Below, one piece after another: positions 1-5,437 of a DNA stretch of 10,065 nucleotides. The stretch covers positions 1-10,065 of the forward strand of contig CAIWGR010000349.1 of NCBI GenBank assembly GCA_903912275.1, written 5' to 3'. Each line of letters opens with the position of its first letter. The stretch's first letter is position 1. This DNA comes from an uncultured delta proteobacterium. GTDB taxonomy: Bacteria; Myxococcota_A; Bradymonadia; REDH01. Position numbers and translations under genes: made by a program. The notes beneath the pieces were generated by a model. The model was not told the origin of the DNA. It saw only the letters and a list, made by a program, of their open reading frames with translations, and ran no database searches.

Positions 1-124
1 GCGGAAAGTGTAGGAGCATTCATGGTAGCGCCGCTGGGTTCGACCGCCGTGGGGGCGGCAGCCTGATTTGCATCGTAGGCGGCTACCGCTTCAACGCGGA
101 GGCTGTGGCAGCACGCCGAGGGAC
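1..124. other. Region downstream of rplT, no gene established
   Basis: This stretch follows the rplT stop codon on the minus strand. Many bacteria have pheS here, but nothing in these bases identifies it. On the minus strand an ATG at 21-23 opens a frame reading M-N-A-P-T-L-S to the window edge, and that frame stays open backwards through the whole interval. No Shine-Dalgarno sequence precedes the ATG, so it is only a candidate start. A small inverted repeat (CCGCC at 44-48 and GGCGG at 54-58) lacks a following T-run, so I do not call it a terminator. Confidence 0.4.
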
Positions 125-469
125 TTAGGCTGCGACCGACTTGACCAAGGCGGTGAAGGCCTCGGGGTCCTGGAGCGCGATGGCCGCGAGGACCTTCCGA
201 TCGAGCTCGACGCCGGCAACCTTGAGCGCGTGGATGAGACGGCTGTAAGAGATACCGTTGGCGCGGGCTGCAGCATTGATACGGATGATCCAGAGACCCC
301 GGATCTCACGCTTCTTGTTGCGCCGGTCGCGGTAGGCGTACTGGAGAGACTTGAAGAGCGAGTTCTTAGCAACCCGGAAGATTGTGCCGCGACGACCACG
401 GAAACCCGAGGTCTGCGCCAACAACTTGTTACGACGACGGCGGGCCCGGAAGCCTCTTTTAACGCGCAT
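125..469 (-). CDS. rplT: 50S ribosomal protein L20
   Basis: The 114-residue product is ribosomal protein L20, which binds 23S rRNA early in large-subunit assembly and in several bacteria represses its own operon by binding the leader mRNA. The family pattern is clear throughout. There is a very basic N-terminal tail (MRVKRGFRARRRRNK), then QYAYRDRRNKKR near residues 43-54, then RINAAARANGISYSRLIHALK near 63-83 and FTALV near the C-terminus. Length is normal for the family. The N-terminus is two residues shorter than in E. coli L20 (MRVKRG against MARVKRG). The ATG at 467-469 follows a weak AGG-type ribosome-binding site about 7 bases upstream. The gene lies 45 bases after rpmI and is almost certainly cotranscribed with it. 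Confidence 0.97.
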   Translation of the reverse strand: MRVKRGFRARRRRNKLLAQTSGFRGRRGTIFRVAKNSLFKSLQYAYRDRRNKKREIRGLWIIRINAAARANGISYSRLIHALKVAGVELDRKVLAAIALQDPEAFTALVKSVAA

Positions 470-514
470 GTCTAAACCTAAGTGGAAATGACGAAGAGAA
501 ACGAAGAGAGAGAA
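470..514 (-). promoter_or_regulatory. Pyrimidine-rich rpmI-rplT spacer with a 9-bp direct repeat
   Basis: The 45 bases between the rpmI stop and the rplT start are almost all pyrimidine on the coding strand for the first two thirds. They contain the nonamer TCTCTTCGT twice at 10-base spacing (plus-strand ACGAAGAGA at 491-499 and 501-509). Such a tract stays unstructured and could act as a translation-enhancer or protein-binding site. That role is inference; the repeat is directly visible. Confidence 0.4.
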
Positions 515-718
515 CTAGCGCGCGCCGTAGGGCAGCATCTTGCGAACGTGACCCGCATCGCAGTCGCCCAAGACGCCGTTCTGCGCCAGGCGCCGCTTCC
601 GCTTCGACGACTTCTTCGTCAGAATGTGGCGGGCGCCGGCCTTGGCACGCTTCACCAAGCCACTCGCCGTGAACGAGAAGCGACGAGCCGCCGCGCGATT
701 GGATTTCATCTTGGGCAT
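515..718 (-). CDS. rpmI: 50S ribosomal protein L35
   Basis: The 67-residue product is ribosomal protein L35, a small basic large-subunit protein. The start was set at the ATG at 716-718 because the protein then opens with the family signature MPKMKSNRAAARRF. The open frame extends 24 codons further upstream, but that part is not L35-like and lies in the promoter region. The central RHILTKKSSKRKRRL (about residues 30-44) is the conserved core, and the C-terminal VRKMLPYGAR is also typical. A weak GAGTG-type ribosome-binding site sits about 6 bases before the ATG. rplT follows. infC, the usual upstream partner, is missing, and a tRNA-Val gene occupies its place. Confidence 0.96.
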   Translation of the reverse strand: MPKMKSNRAAARRFSFTASGLVKRAKAGARHILTKKSSKRKRRLAQNGVLGDCDAGHVRKMLPYGAR

Positions 719-736
719 GGGTTCACTCGAACAGGG

Positions 737-751
737 GGGAGGGTCACTCCC
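737..751 (-). promoter_or_regulatory. Small hairpin in the rpmI 5' leader
   Basis: On the transcribed (minus) strand GGGAG, a TGACC loop and CTCCC form a perfect 5-bp stem, falling just after the predicted transcription start. The motif GAGTGACCC inside it recurs as GAGTGAACCC immediately before the rpmI ATG, where it may serve as ribosome-binding site. An autoregulatory role for L20 is possible, because L20 is known to control rpmI-rplT leaders elsewhere, but the leader is only about 36 bases and the link is inference. Confidence 0.3.
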
Positions 752-760
752 GATCACACA

Positions 761-790
761 ATTACATTCACTGACAGACTGACCTGCCAA
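761..790 (-). promoter_or_regulatory. Sigma70-type promoter for rpmI-rplT
   Basis: Reading the minus strand, TTGGCA (785-790) and TGTAAT (761-766) each match the sigma70 hexamers at 5 of 6 positions, separated by 18 bases. The predicted start of transcription lies near 754, giving a leader of about 36 bases before rpmI. The spacer carries a direct repeat of GTCAGT (plus-strand ACTGAC at 770-775 and 778-783). The -35 box begins just beyond the tRNA 3' end, so rpmI-rplT can be read from here as well as by read-through from the tRNA promoter. Confidence 0.6.
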
Positions 791-791
791 G

Positions 792-863
792 TAGGCGCTG
801 GCGGGATTGAACCGCCGACCCCCTCCGTGTCAGGGAGGTGCTCTCCCACTGAGCTAAGCGCCT
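792..863 (-). tRNA. tRNA-Val (anticodon GAC)
   Basis: The minus strand folds into a full cloverleaf of 72 bases. The acceptor stem AGGCGCT pairs with AGCGCCT over 7 bp. The D arm is GCTC/GAGC with a 7-base loop. The anticodon arm is CCTCC/GGAGG with loop CTGACAC, giving anticodon GAC. The variable loop is GGGTC, and the T arm is GGCGG/CCGCC with loop TTCAATC. The discriminator base is A73, as expected for valine. The 3' CCA is not encoded and must be added after transcription. The acceptor starts with an A1-U72 pair, whereas the E. coli valine tRNAs I recall start with G1-C72. The gene has its own upstream promoter and lies just before rpmI. Confidence 0.96.
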
Positions 864-872
864 GGGAGTTGT

Positions 873-887
873 CTTGGGGGTACCAAG
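873..887 (-). other. Hairpin in the tRNA-Val precursor leader
   Basis: CTTGG (873-877) and CCAAG (883-887) form a perfect 5-bp stem with a 5-base loop in the roughly 27-base 5' leader of the tRNA precursor. It lies between the predicted transcription start and the RNase P cleavage site at 863/864. Its function is unknown. Confidence 0.3.
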
Positions 888-896
888 GGGAGCGGC

Positions 897-925
897 CCTA
901 TACGAGATGACTCCAGCACCGTCAA
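897..925 (-). promoter_or_regulatory. Sigma70-type promoter for tRNA-Val
   Basis: On the minus strand TTGACG (920-925) and TATAGG (897-902) are spaced by exactly 17 bases, close to the sigma70 consensus. The bases after the -10 box are GC-rich (GCCGCTCC), the discriminator type usual for stable-RNA promoters under stringent control. The predicted start is near 890, leaving a short leader that RNase P would remove. The rest of the divergent interval up to 1060 shows no convincing plus-strand promoter; TTGATT at 1000-1005 has no good -10 partner. Confidence 0.65.
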
Positions 926-1060
926 GCAGCTTTTGGCCTGTCGCGATCAACGGCACGACGCGGCCGCCCCGCCGACACAGCGCCGCGCACCGATTCTCCT
1001 TGATTTTGCGCCCCGCTGCGGCTTGGACTACGGGCCTGTTTTCCCACCTTCACGACCTCT

Positions 1061-1064
1061 GGAG
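1061..1064 (+). promoter_or_regulatory. Ribosome-binding site fixing the lipoprotein start
   Basis: GGAG lies 8 bases before the ATG at 1073. A TTG at 1067 is in frame but only 2 bases from this site, so the ATG is the likely start. Confidence 0.65.
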
Positions 1065-1072
1065 CGTTGCTC

Positions 1073-2539
1073 ATGACGACCCCAACCTTTCGTACCATCG
1101 CCCTTCTCTCTCTGCTCGCCGCGGCGCCGGCATGCACGGGCGATTCTGTCGACACGGGGACCGTCTCGGACACTGGCGCAGACACCTCCGGCTCCGGCCA
1201 GAGCGACACTGGCGCAGACACCTCTGGCTCCGGCGAGAGCGACACTGGCGCAGACACCTCCGAGCCCGGGGGCTACGATATCGCCCGAATCTACTTCGAG
1301 TGCCAGGCGACCTCCGATTGCCCGCCCGATCCCAACACTGGCGCCGCCCAGCGCTGCATCAACAACGTCTGCCTCCTCTCGGCATCCGACCCTGCCGCTC
1401 TCGCGGAGGAAGACCAATTCCTGCCGTTGACCGACCTGCCCAACGTCGACTGCTACGGCGATGATGCGACCTTCTTCGCTCCCGGCGCCGGTGATGCGAC
1501 CGCGAAACTCCGCGGAAATGTGAAGCGGTTCGGCTCGGGCTCGCAGCCCATCAACCTCTGCGTCTCTCACTACAACGAGACGCTGCTTCTCCCCTTCCTC
1601 TACTTCTCGGAGTGCCGCGGCCTTGAGGCCGACGACGAGGCCGCCTTTATCGCCTGCTTCCAGCTCGACGCCTGCCGCTGCGACAACGCCTTCGGCGCTA
1701 CGCCCCCCAGCGAAGCAACCGAGATGGTCGCCGCCGCCGAGGCAGCGTTGACGAAGGCGGGCGCCGCCGACGCCATCATCGACTCGCTCGACAAGTGCTA
1801 CGCCTTCATCGGAAACTGCACCCAGATCACCGACGCGGGCGTCAAGGCTGCCTGCGAGCAGCGCCTTGTCGACAATGCGCTGGCCGATGGTCCCTCGACC
1901 CTCATCTACTCCCACACCATCTCCGTCGCCGACCCCGCCAACCCGACGAGCGACGAAGAGGCCTACTACGAGACCACCGTCGAACTTCCCACCAACACCC
2001 GCATGGCCATCAAGGTCTCGGGCCGTGAGTCGCGCTGGCGGGACACCTGGGAGTACGGCCTCTTTACGCCGGCCGACCTCAAGAATGCTGAGGGCTTCAT
2101 CCGGCTCGGCGCCAACACCGTAAGCGACGGCGCTTGGCGCACGATCCCGCCGGCTGTCGGCCTCGCAGGCGGAATCGACGACACCCACGGCGCGATCGCC
2201 GGTACCATCCGCGACTGCGGCGACCCGAACCGCGCCCTTCCGGCTCCCCAGCGCATCGTCAACGCCACCGTGGGTATCTCCTTCGACGGCGACTCCAAGC
2301 TCTCCTACTTCAACGGTAACCCCAACGACACCCTCCCGCTCCCGGGCCGTGCCGCCACCAACTCCGATGGCACCTACGCCGCCATCGACCTCCCCTCCGG
2401 CCCCAACCGCGTCAGCCCGATCATCTGCCGCCCCGGGACCACCTGCTCCTCCGACGCCGACTTCGTCAACGCCGGTACGCGCAACCTCTTCCAGACCCCG
2501 AAGAGCATCGTCATCACCTCCTTCGAGCCCGTTCGCTAG
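1073..2539 (+). CDS. Cysteine-rich cell-envelope lipoprotein with Asp-Thr-Gly repeats
   Basis: This 488-residue protein is predicted to be exported and lipid-anchored. Residues 1-20 are a signal peptide (Arg7, then a hydrophobic Leu/Ala core) ending in A-P-A with Cys21; the Pro at -2 is atypical for a lipobox. Residues 22-70 are a Ser/Thr/Gly/Asp tether with three 12-residue repeats of the form SDTGADTSGSG(E/Q). The body holds 16 further cysteines, an even number that fits disulfide bonding outside the cytoplasm. The first four (C-x6-C-x11-C-x4-C, about residues 80-105) form a small Cys-rich module. A stretch near residues 365-450 (GAIAGTIRDCG to NSDGTYAAIDLPSG) resembles a carboxypeptidase-regulatory-like beta-sandwich. 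I recognise no enzyme motif. Function is unknown; a structural, adhesive or substrate-binding surface role is plausible. It is 66 bases upstream of the helicase gene, with hairpins between. Confidence 0.85.
   Translation: MTTPTFRTIALLSLLAAAPACTGDSVDTGTVSDTGADTSGSGQSDTGADTSGSGESDTGADTSEPGGYDIARIYFECQATSDCPPDPNTGAAQRCINNVCLLSASDPAALAEEDQFLPLTDLPNVDCYGDDATFFAPGAGDATAKLRGNVKRFGSGSQPINLCVSHYNETLLLPFLYFSECRGLEADDEAAFIACFQLDACRCDNAFGATPPSEATEMVAAAEAALTKAGAADAIIDSLDKCYAFIGNCTQITDAGVKAACEQRLVDNALADGPSTLIYSHTISVADPANPTSDEEAYYETTVELPTNTRMAIKVSGRESRWRDTWEYGLFTPADLKNAEGFIRLGANTVSDGAWRTIPPAVGLAGGIDDTHGAIAGTIRDCGDPNRALPAPQRIVNATVGISFDGDSKLSYFNGNPNDTLPLPGRAATNSDGTYAAIDLPSGPNRVSPIICRPGTTCSSDADFVNAGTRNLFQTPKSIVITSFEPVR
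1166..1273 (+). repeat. Three in-frame 36-bp tandem repeats
   Basis: Units at 1166-1201, 1202-1237 and 1238-1273 each encode SDTGADTS plus a four-residue variable end (GSGQ, GSGE, EPGG). The core GACACTGGCGCAGACACCTC is identical in all three copies at the DNA level, which points to recent duplication by slippage or unequal recombination. The length of the lipoprotein tether may therefore vary between strains. Confidence 0.9.
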
Positions 2540-2556
2540 CCGCGACAGGCCCTCTC

Positions 2557-2595
2557 GGGGCGCCCAGTCGGGCTGCCCCTCCATCCCAACGGGAT
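2557..2595 (+). promoter_or_regulatory. Two tandem hairpins before the helicase start
   Basis: The first hairpin pairs GGGGC-GCCC (2557-2565) with GGGC-T-GCCCC (2570-2579). This gives 9 G/C pairs with a single bulged T and an AGTC loop. Three bases later ATCCC (2583-2587) and GGGAT (2591-2595) form a perfect 5-bp stem with an AAC loop. The GGGA in the second stem is the only purine-rich, ribosome-binding-like sequence near the helicase ATG at 2606, so folding may limit translation. No T-run follows either stem, so a classical intrinsic terminator is unlikely. A role in autoregulation by the helicase is inference. Confidence 0.5.
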
Positions 2596-2605
2596 ACCTC
2601 TCAGC

Positions 2606-4942
2606 ATGTCAGAAACCACCTTCCGCGACCTCGGCCTCTCCGAGGCTACGCTTCTCGCCATCCAAGAGATCGGATTCACCACACCCACCCCGATTCAGAT
2701 CGGGGCCATTCCCGTGCTCGTTGCTGGCAAAGACGCCATCCTGCGAGCCCAGACAGGTACCGGCAAGACGGCCGCCTTCGGCATCCCGATGATCGAGCAG
2801 ATCGAGCCGCCCGTTGACGGCGTGCTCGGCCTCGTACTCGCACCCACGCGCGAACTCGCCCAGCAGGTCGCTCGTCAGATCGACCTTCTCGGCTCGCGTC
2901 GCGGAATCAAGACTGCCGCGGTCTACGGCGGCTCCTCGTTCGAGGAGCAGCTCGCCCTCGTCGCTGATGCCAACATCGTCATCGCAACGCCGGGGCGCCT
3001 CCTCGATGTCGTCAAGCGCAAGCGGCTGAGCCTCGCCAAGGTCCGCTTCTTCGGCCTCGACGAGGCCGACGAGATGCTCTCCCTCGGCTTCGAAAAGGAT
3101 GTTCGCGAAATCGCGCGCATGCTGCCCAAGAACCGCCAAACCTTCCTCTGCAGCGCGACCATCGCCGAGGATGTGAAGCGCCTCTCTGCAGACCTGCTCA
3201 ACAACCCCGAAGAGGTCGACTGCTCCTCCGACGAGGTCGGTGCCCGCAGCGTCAAGCATGTCGCCTTCAGCACGCCGATGGGGACCAAGCTCGAGGCCTT
3301 CTTCCGCGTCCTCGCGACCGAGAGCATCGAAGGTGCCATCGTCTTCGCCAATACCCGCGCAGCCACCTTCCGCATCCACGAGGCACTCCTTGCTGAGGGC
3401 TTCAACGCAGGCGTTCTCAACGGCGACCTCTCCCAAGATGAGCGTGAGCGGGCCCTTGCTCGGATGCGGGGCGACTCCATCCAGTTCCTCGTCGCCACCG
3501 ATGTTGCCGCCCGCGGCATCGACATCTCCGGGCTCCCGGCCGTCATCAACTATGACCTGCCTGAGTCCGCTGAAGTCTACATCCACCGCACCGGCCGAAC
3601 CGGTCGTGCCGGTCAGTTCGGCGTGGCCTACTCCCTGCTGACCGCTGCCGATGTGACCTGTCATCAGGCGCTCCGGAAGTTCTTCGGCATCCCCATGGAG
3701 ATCCGCAGCCTGCCCTCCTCGACGACCGTCGCCGAGGCCCGTGCAGACCGCGCCATTGGCCAGCTCGTCCACCACATCGATGGCTCGGAAGAGCTCATCT
3801 ACGGCGACTTTCTTCCGCTGGCTCGACGCATCCTCGCACGTGAGGATGGCGGCAGGACGATTGCCAAGTTCTTGGCCTTCGCTGCACACATCGACACCAC
3901 GCAGCACGCTGCTGCCGGTTTCGAAGCGCCTGCTCCGACAGAGGCCACCCCGCCCGTTGCTGCCCTACCTGCTACGCCGCCCGCGGCTGCAGAGGCCCCG
4001 GCGCCTCGGCCCCCTCGCGAACAACGCGAGCCCCGTGAACAACGCGAGCCCCGCGGTGAGAGGCCGCCCCGCCGCGAGGAGCGCCCCGCCCAGCCTGCGC
4101 CCGCACCCCAGCCGCCCGTATCGAAGGCCGACGACGCGCAGGACGCGGAAGACCGCCGCCCCGACGACGCACCCGCAGCCGGCTCGACCGGCGGTGACGC
4201 GACCGCCGAGGCCGTCTTCCAGTGGCTCTCCAATGTGCACAAGTCGCGCCGCCGTGGCCGCTGGCGGATGGATGAGTCCATCGCTCAGACCTTCCAGATC
4301 GAGATCGAGCGCGCCGTTGAGCTCGCAGAATCTCACCCCGGAATCGAGAAGTCACACGGCCCCCGCCGCATGTACCGTGCCCTGATTCAGGGTGAGGGCG
4401 CGCCCCGACCGGAAGCATCGCAGGCCGTTCAGCAACCGGCCCGGCCGGCACTGCAGCAGGCGAAGGCTGCCGACCGTGGGCCCCGTCCGGAGCGCAATCA
4501 AGAGCGCAGCCAGGAGCCCCGTCCGCCCAAGGCAGCGGCTCCCGCGCCTGCCCCGCAGGCCGACCGCCAGCCCCGCCCCGACGCTCGCCCAGAGCGCAAG
4601 CCGAGGCCTGACCGCGACCGCCGCGATCGTGGTGGCCGCGCGGGCCGCGGAAACACGGCGCCTGCCCTCCCCATGCCCGAGCCGGAGCCCATCAAGCTGG
4701 TCACTCTCCGCGTGAACATGGGACTCGATCAGTTCGCCTCCTCTGACGTCTTGGCTGCCAAGCTCGCTGTCCTCACAGGCTTCGATGCGGAGGACTTCGA
4801 CGGCGTCACGCTCGCTCCCACGACAGCCACGCTCCGGGTTCGCGCAGACCTCGCCAAGGATGTCGTCGCGGCGGTACAGAACGAAGAGGTCGGGGGCCGG
4901 CCGTTCGCCGTCACGCTCGCGCCGCGCGGAGGCAAGAAGTAA
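2606..4942 (+). CDS. DEAD-box ATP-dependent RNA helicase (DeaD/CsdA/DbpA type)
   Basis: This 778-residue RNA helicase unwinds short RNA duplexes with ATP; relatives act in ribosome assembly, mRNA decay and cold growth. All core motifs are present: Q motif (F6 to Q31), Walker A AQTGTGKT (48-55), PTRELAQQV, TPGRL, DEAD (152-155), SAT (183-185), ATDVAARGID (from about 297) and HRTGRTGRAG (327-336). Residues about 375-440 match the helical region after the core in DeaD proteins. Residues about 697-774 (LRVNMG to GGRPFAVTLAP) look like the DbpA-type RNA-binding RRM that targets structured RNA. Two long Pro/Arg/Glu-rich disordered segments (about 445-530 and 600-695) flank a folded-looking island at about 530-600, which I do not recognise. 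No strong ribosome-binding site precedes the ATG. The next gene starts one base after the stop. Confidence 0.95.
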   Translation: MSETTFRDLGLSEATLLAIQEIGFTTPTPIQIGAIPVLVAGKDAILRAQTGTGKTAAFGIPMIEQIEPPVDGVLGLVLAPTRELAQQVARQIDLLGSRRGIKTAAVYGGSSFEEQLALVADANIVIATPGRLLDVVKRKRLSLAKVRFFGLDEADEMLSLGFEKDVREIARMLPKNRQTFLCSATIAEDVKRLSADLLNNPEEVDCSSDEVGARSVKHVAFSTPMGTKLEAFFRVLATESIEGAIVFANTRAATFRIHEALLAEGFNAGVLNGDLSQDERERALARMRGDSIQFLVATDVAARGIDISGLPAVINYDLPESAEVYIHRTGRTGRAGQFGVAYSLLTAADVTCHQALRKFFGIPMEIRSLPSSTTVAEARADRAIGQLVHHIDGSEELIYGDFLPLARRILAREDGGRTIAKFLAFAAHIDTTQHAAAGFEAPAPTEATPPVAALPATPPAAAEAPAPRPPREQREPREQREPRGERPPRREERPAQPAPAPQPPVSKADDAQDAEDRRPDDAPAAGSTGGDATAEAVFQWLSNVHKSRRRGRWRMDESIAQTFQIEIERAVELAESHPGIEKSHGPRRMYRALIQGEGAPRPEASQAVQQPARPALQQAKAADRGPRPERNQERSQEPRPPKAAAPAPAPQADRQPRPDARPERKPRPDRDRRDRGGRAGRGNTAPALPMPEPEPIKLVTLRVNMGLDQFASSDVLAAKLAVLTGFDAEDFDGVTLAPTTATLRVRADLAKDVVAAVQNEEVGGRPFAVTLAPRGGKK
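4016..4051 (+). repeat. Two 18-bp tandem repeats in the helicase linker
   Basis: Units 4016-4033 and 4034-4051 differ at a single base and encode REQREP twice (residues 471-482). They lie in the first disordered, arginine-rich linker, of the kind that can bind RNA or support condensate formation. Copy number may vary by slippage. Confidence 0.75.
4928..4932 (+). promoter_or_regulatory. Ribosome-binding site of the small lipoprotein inside the helicase end
   Basis: GGAGG lies within the last helicase codons, 11 bases before the ATG at 4944. Ribosomes ending the helicase would stop one base short of this ATG, so translational coupling is likely. Confidence 0.6.
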
Positions 4943-4943
4943 C

Positions 4944-5429
4944 ATGGCGATCTCCGCTCGTCTCCTACTCGGCCTCGCGCTCCTTGCTGCGTCGGGCTGC
5001 CAGCAGCAGGCTGCAGCGGTCAAGGTCGATACCAAACCTCCGGCGAAGTTGAACCTGCCCCCGGTTCCGCCGCCGGAGGCCTTTGACCTCGTGGAGAAGA
5101 CCGCCACAGGAAACTGGACCGCCGCTGGCCTTCGCAAGCACCGGGCAGAGCTCTTCGGCCAATCGGTGGTCGTGGAGGGTCGGGTGGTCGAAGCCTACCG
5201 GTGCGGCGCGACAGAGGGCTGCCTGCCGCCCCATTTTTCGCTCGCCGACCTCAATCGACCCGACCTCACACTCCTCGTCACGGGATTTGAGCGCGATGCG
5301 GAGGCTGCCATCAAAGAGGGCGGGGTGGTCACGGTCACTGGCACGATGCAGAAGGCGGTCGACGGCTTCACGCTCTCGGAAGAGGGCGTGATCGCCGACG
5401 CAACCTTCACCGCAGCCGCAGCCAAATAG
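4944..5429 (+). CDS. Small lipoprotein with OB-fold-like pattern
   Basis: This 161-residue protein begins with a short signal peptide (MAISARLLLGLALLAASGC) whose lipobox A-S-G-C places the lipidated cysteine at residue 19. Residues 20-45 are a Gln/Ala/Pro-rich tether. Residues about 58-155 alternate short beta-like segments (VVVEGRVVEAY, LTLLVTGF, GVVTVTGTMQK) in a pattern resembling an OB fold, with two further cysteines (C87, C93) followed by L-P-P-H-F. These could form a disulfide or bind a metal. I cannot name a family. The start is the ATG one base after the helicase stop; the open frame extends upstream inside the helicase gene, but only this start gives a signal peptide. Cotranscription with a cytoplasmic helicase gives no obvious functional hint. 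Its 3' end converges on the methyltransferase gene with 8 bases between stops. Confidence 0.85.
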   Translation: MAISARLLLGLALLAASGCQQQAAAVKVDTKPPAKLNLPPVPPPEAFDLVEKTATGNWTAAGLRKHRAELFGQSVVVEGRVVEAYRCGATEGCLPPHFSLADLNRPDLTLLVTGFERDAEAAIKEGGVVTVTGTMQKAVDGFTLSEEGVIADATFTAAAAK

Positions 5430-5437
5430 CCTCGGAG

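Noticed and set aside
1..23. Start of pheS or another gene after rplT
   Set aside because: Only seven codons are visible and there is no ribosome-binding site. Gene order alone is not enough to name it.
792..863. tRNA as attachment site of an integrated element
   Set aside because: There is no integrase, no repeated tRNA 3' end, and housekeeping genes lie on both sides.
482..910. Plus-strand open frame spanning rpmI and the tRNA
   Set aside because: It covers a tRNA and a ribosomal protein on the other strand, so it cannot be a real gene.
1166..1273. Possible CRISPR array, because the repeat unit is 36 bp
   Set aside because: The units are contiguous without spacers, in frame, and encode a protein tether. 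No cas genes are nearby.
1028..2584. A 518-codon open frame on the minus strand, opposite the lipoprotein
   Set aside because: It is a mirror of the real gene caused by G/C-rich third positions. Its translation is Gly/Val/Asp-rich without domains, and the plus-strand protein has a signal peptide and balanced composition.
2609..3907. A 432-codon open frame antisense to the helicase
   Set aside because: The helicase motifs prove the plus-strand frame. The antisense translation has no recognisable motif and no ribosome-binding site.
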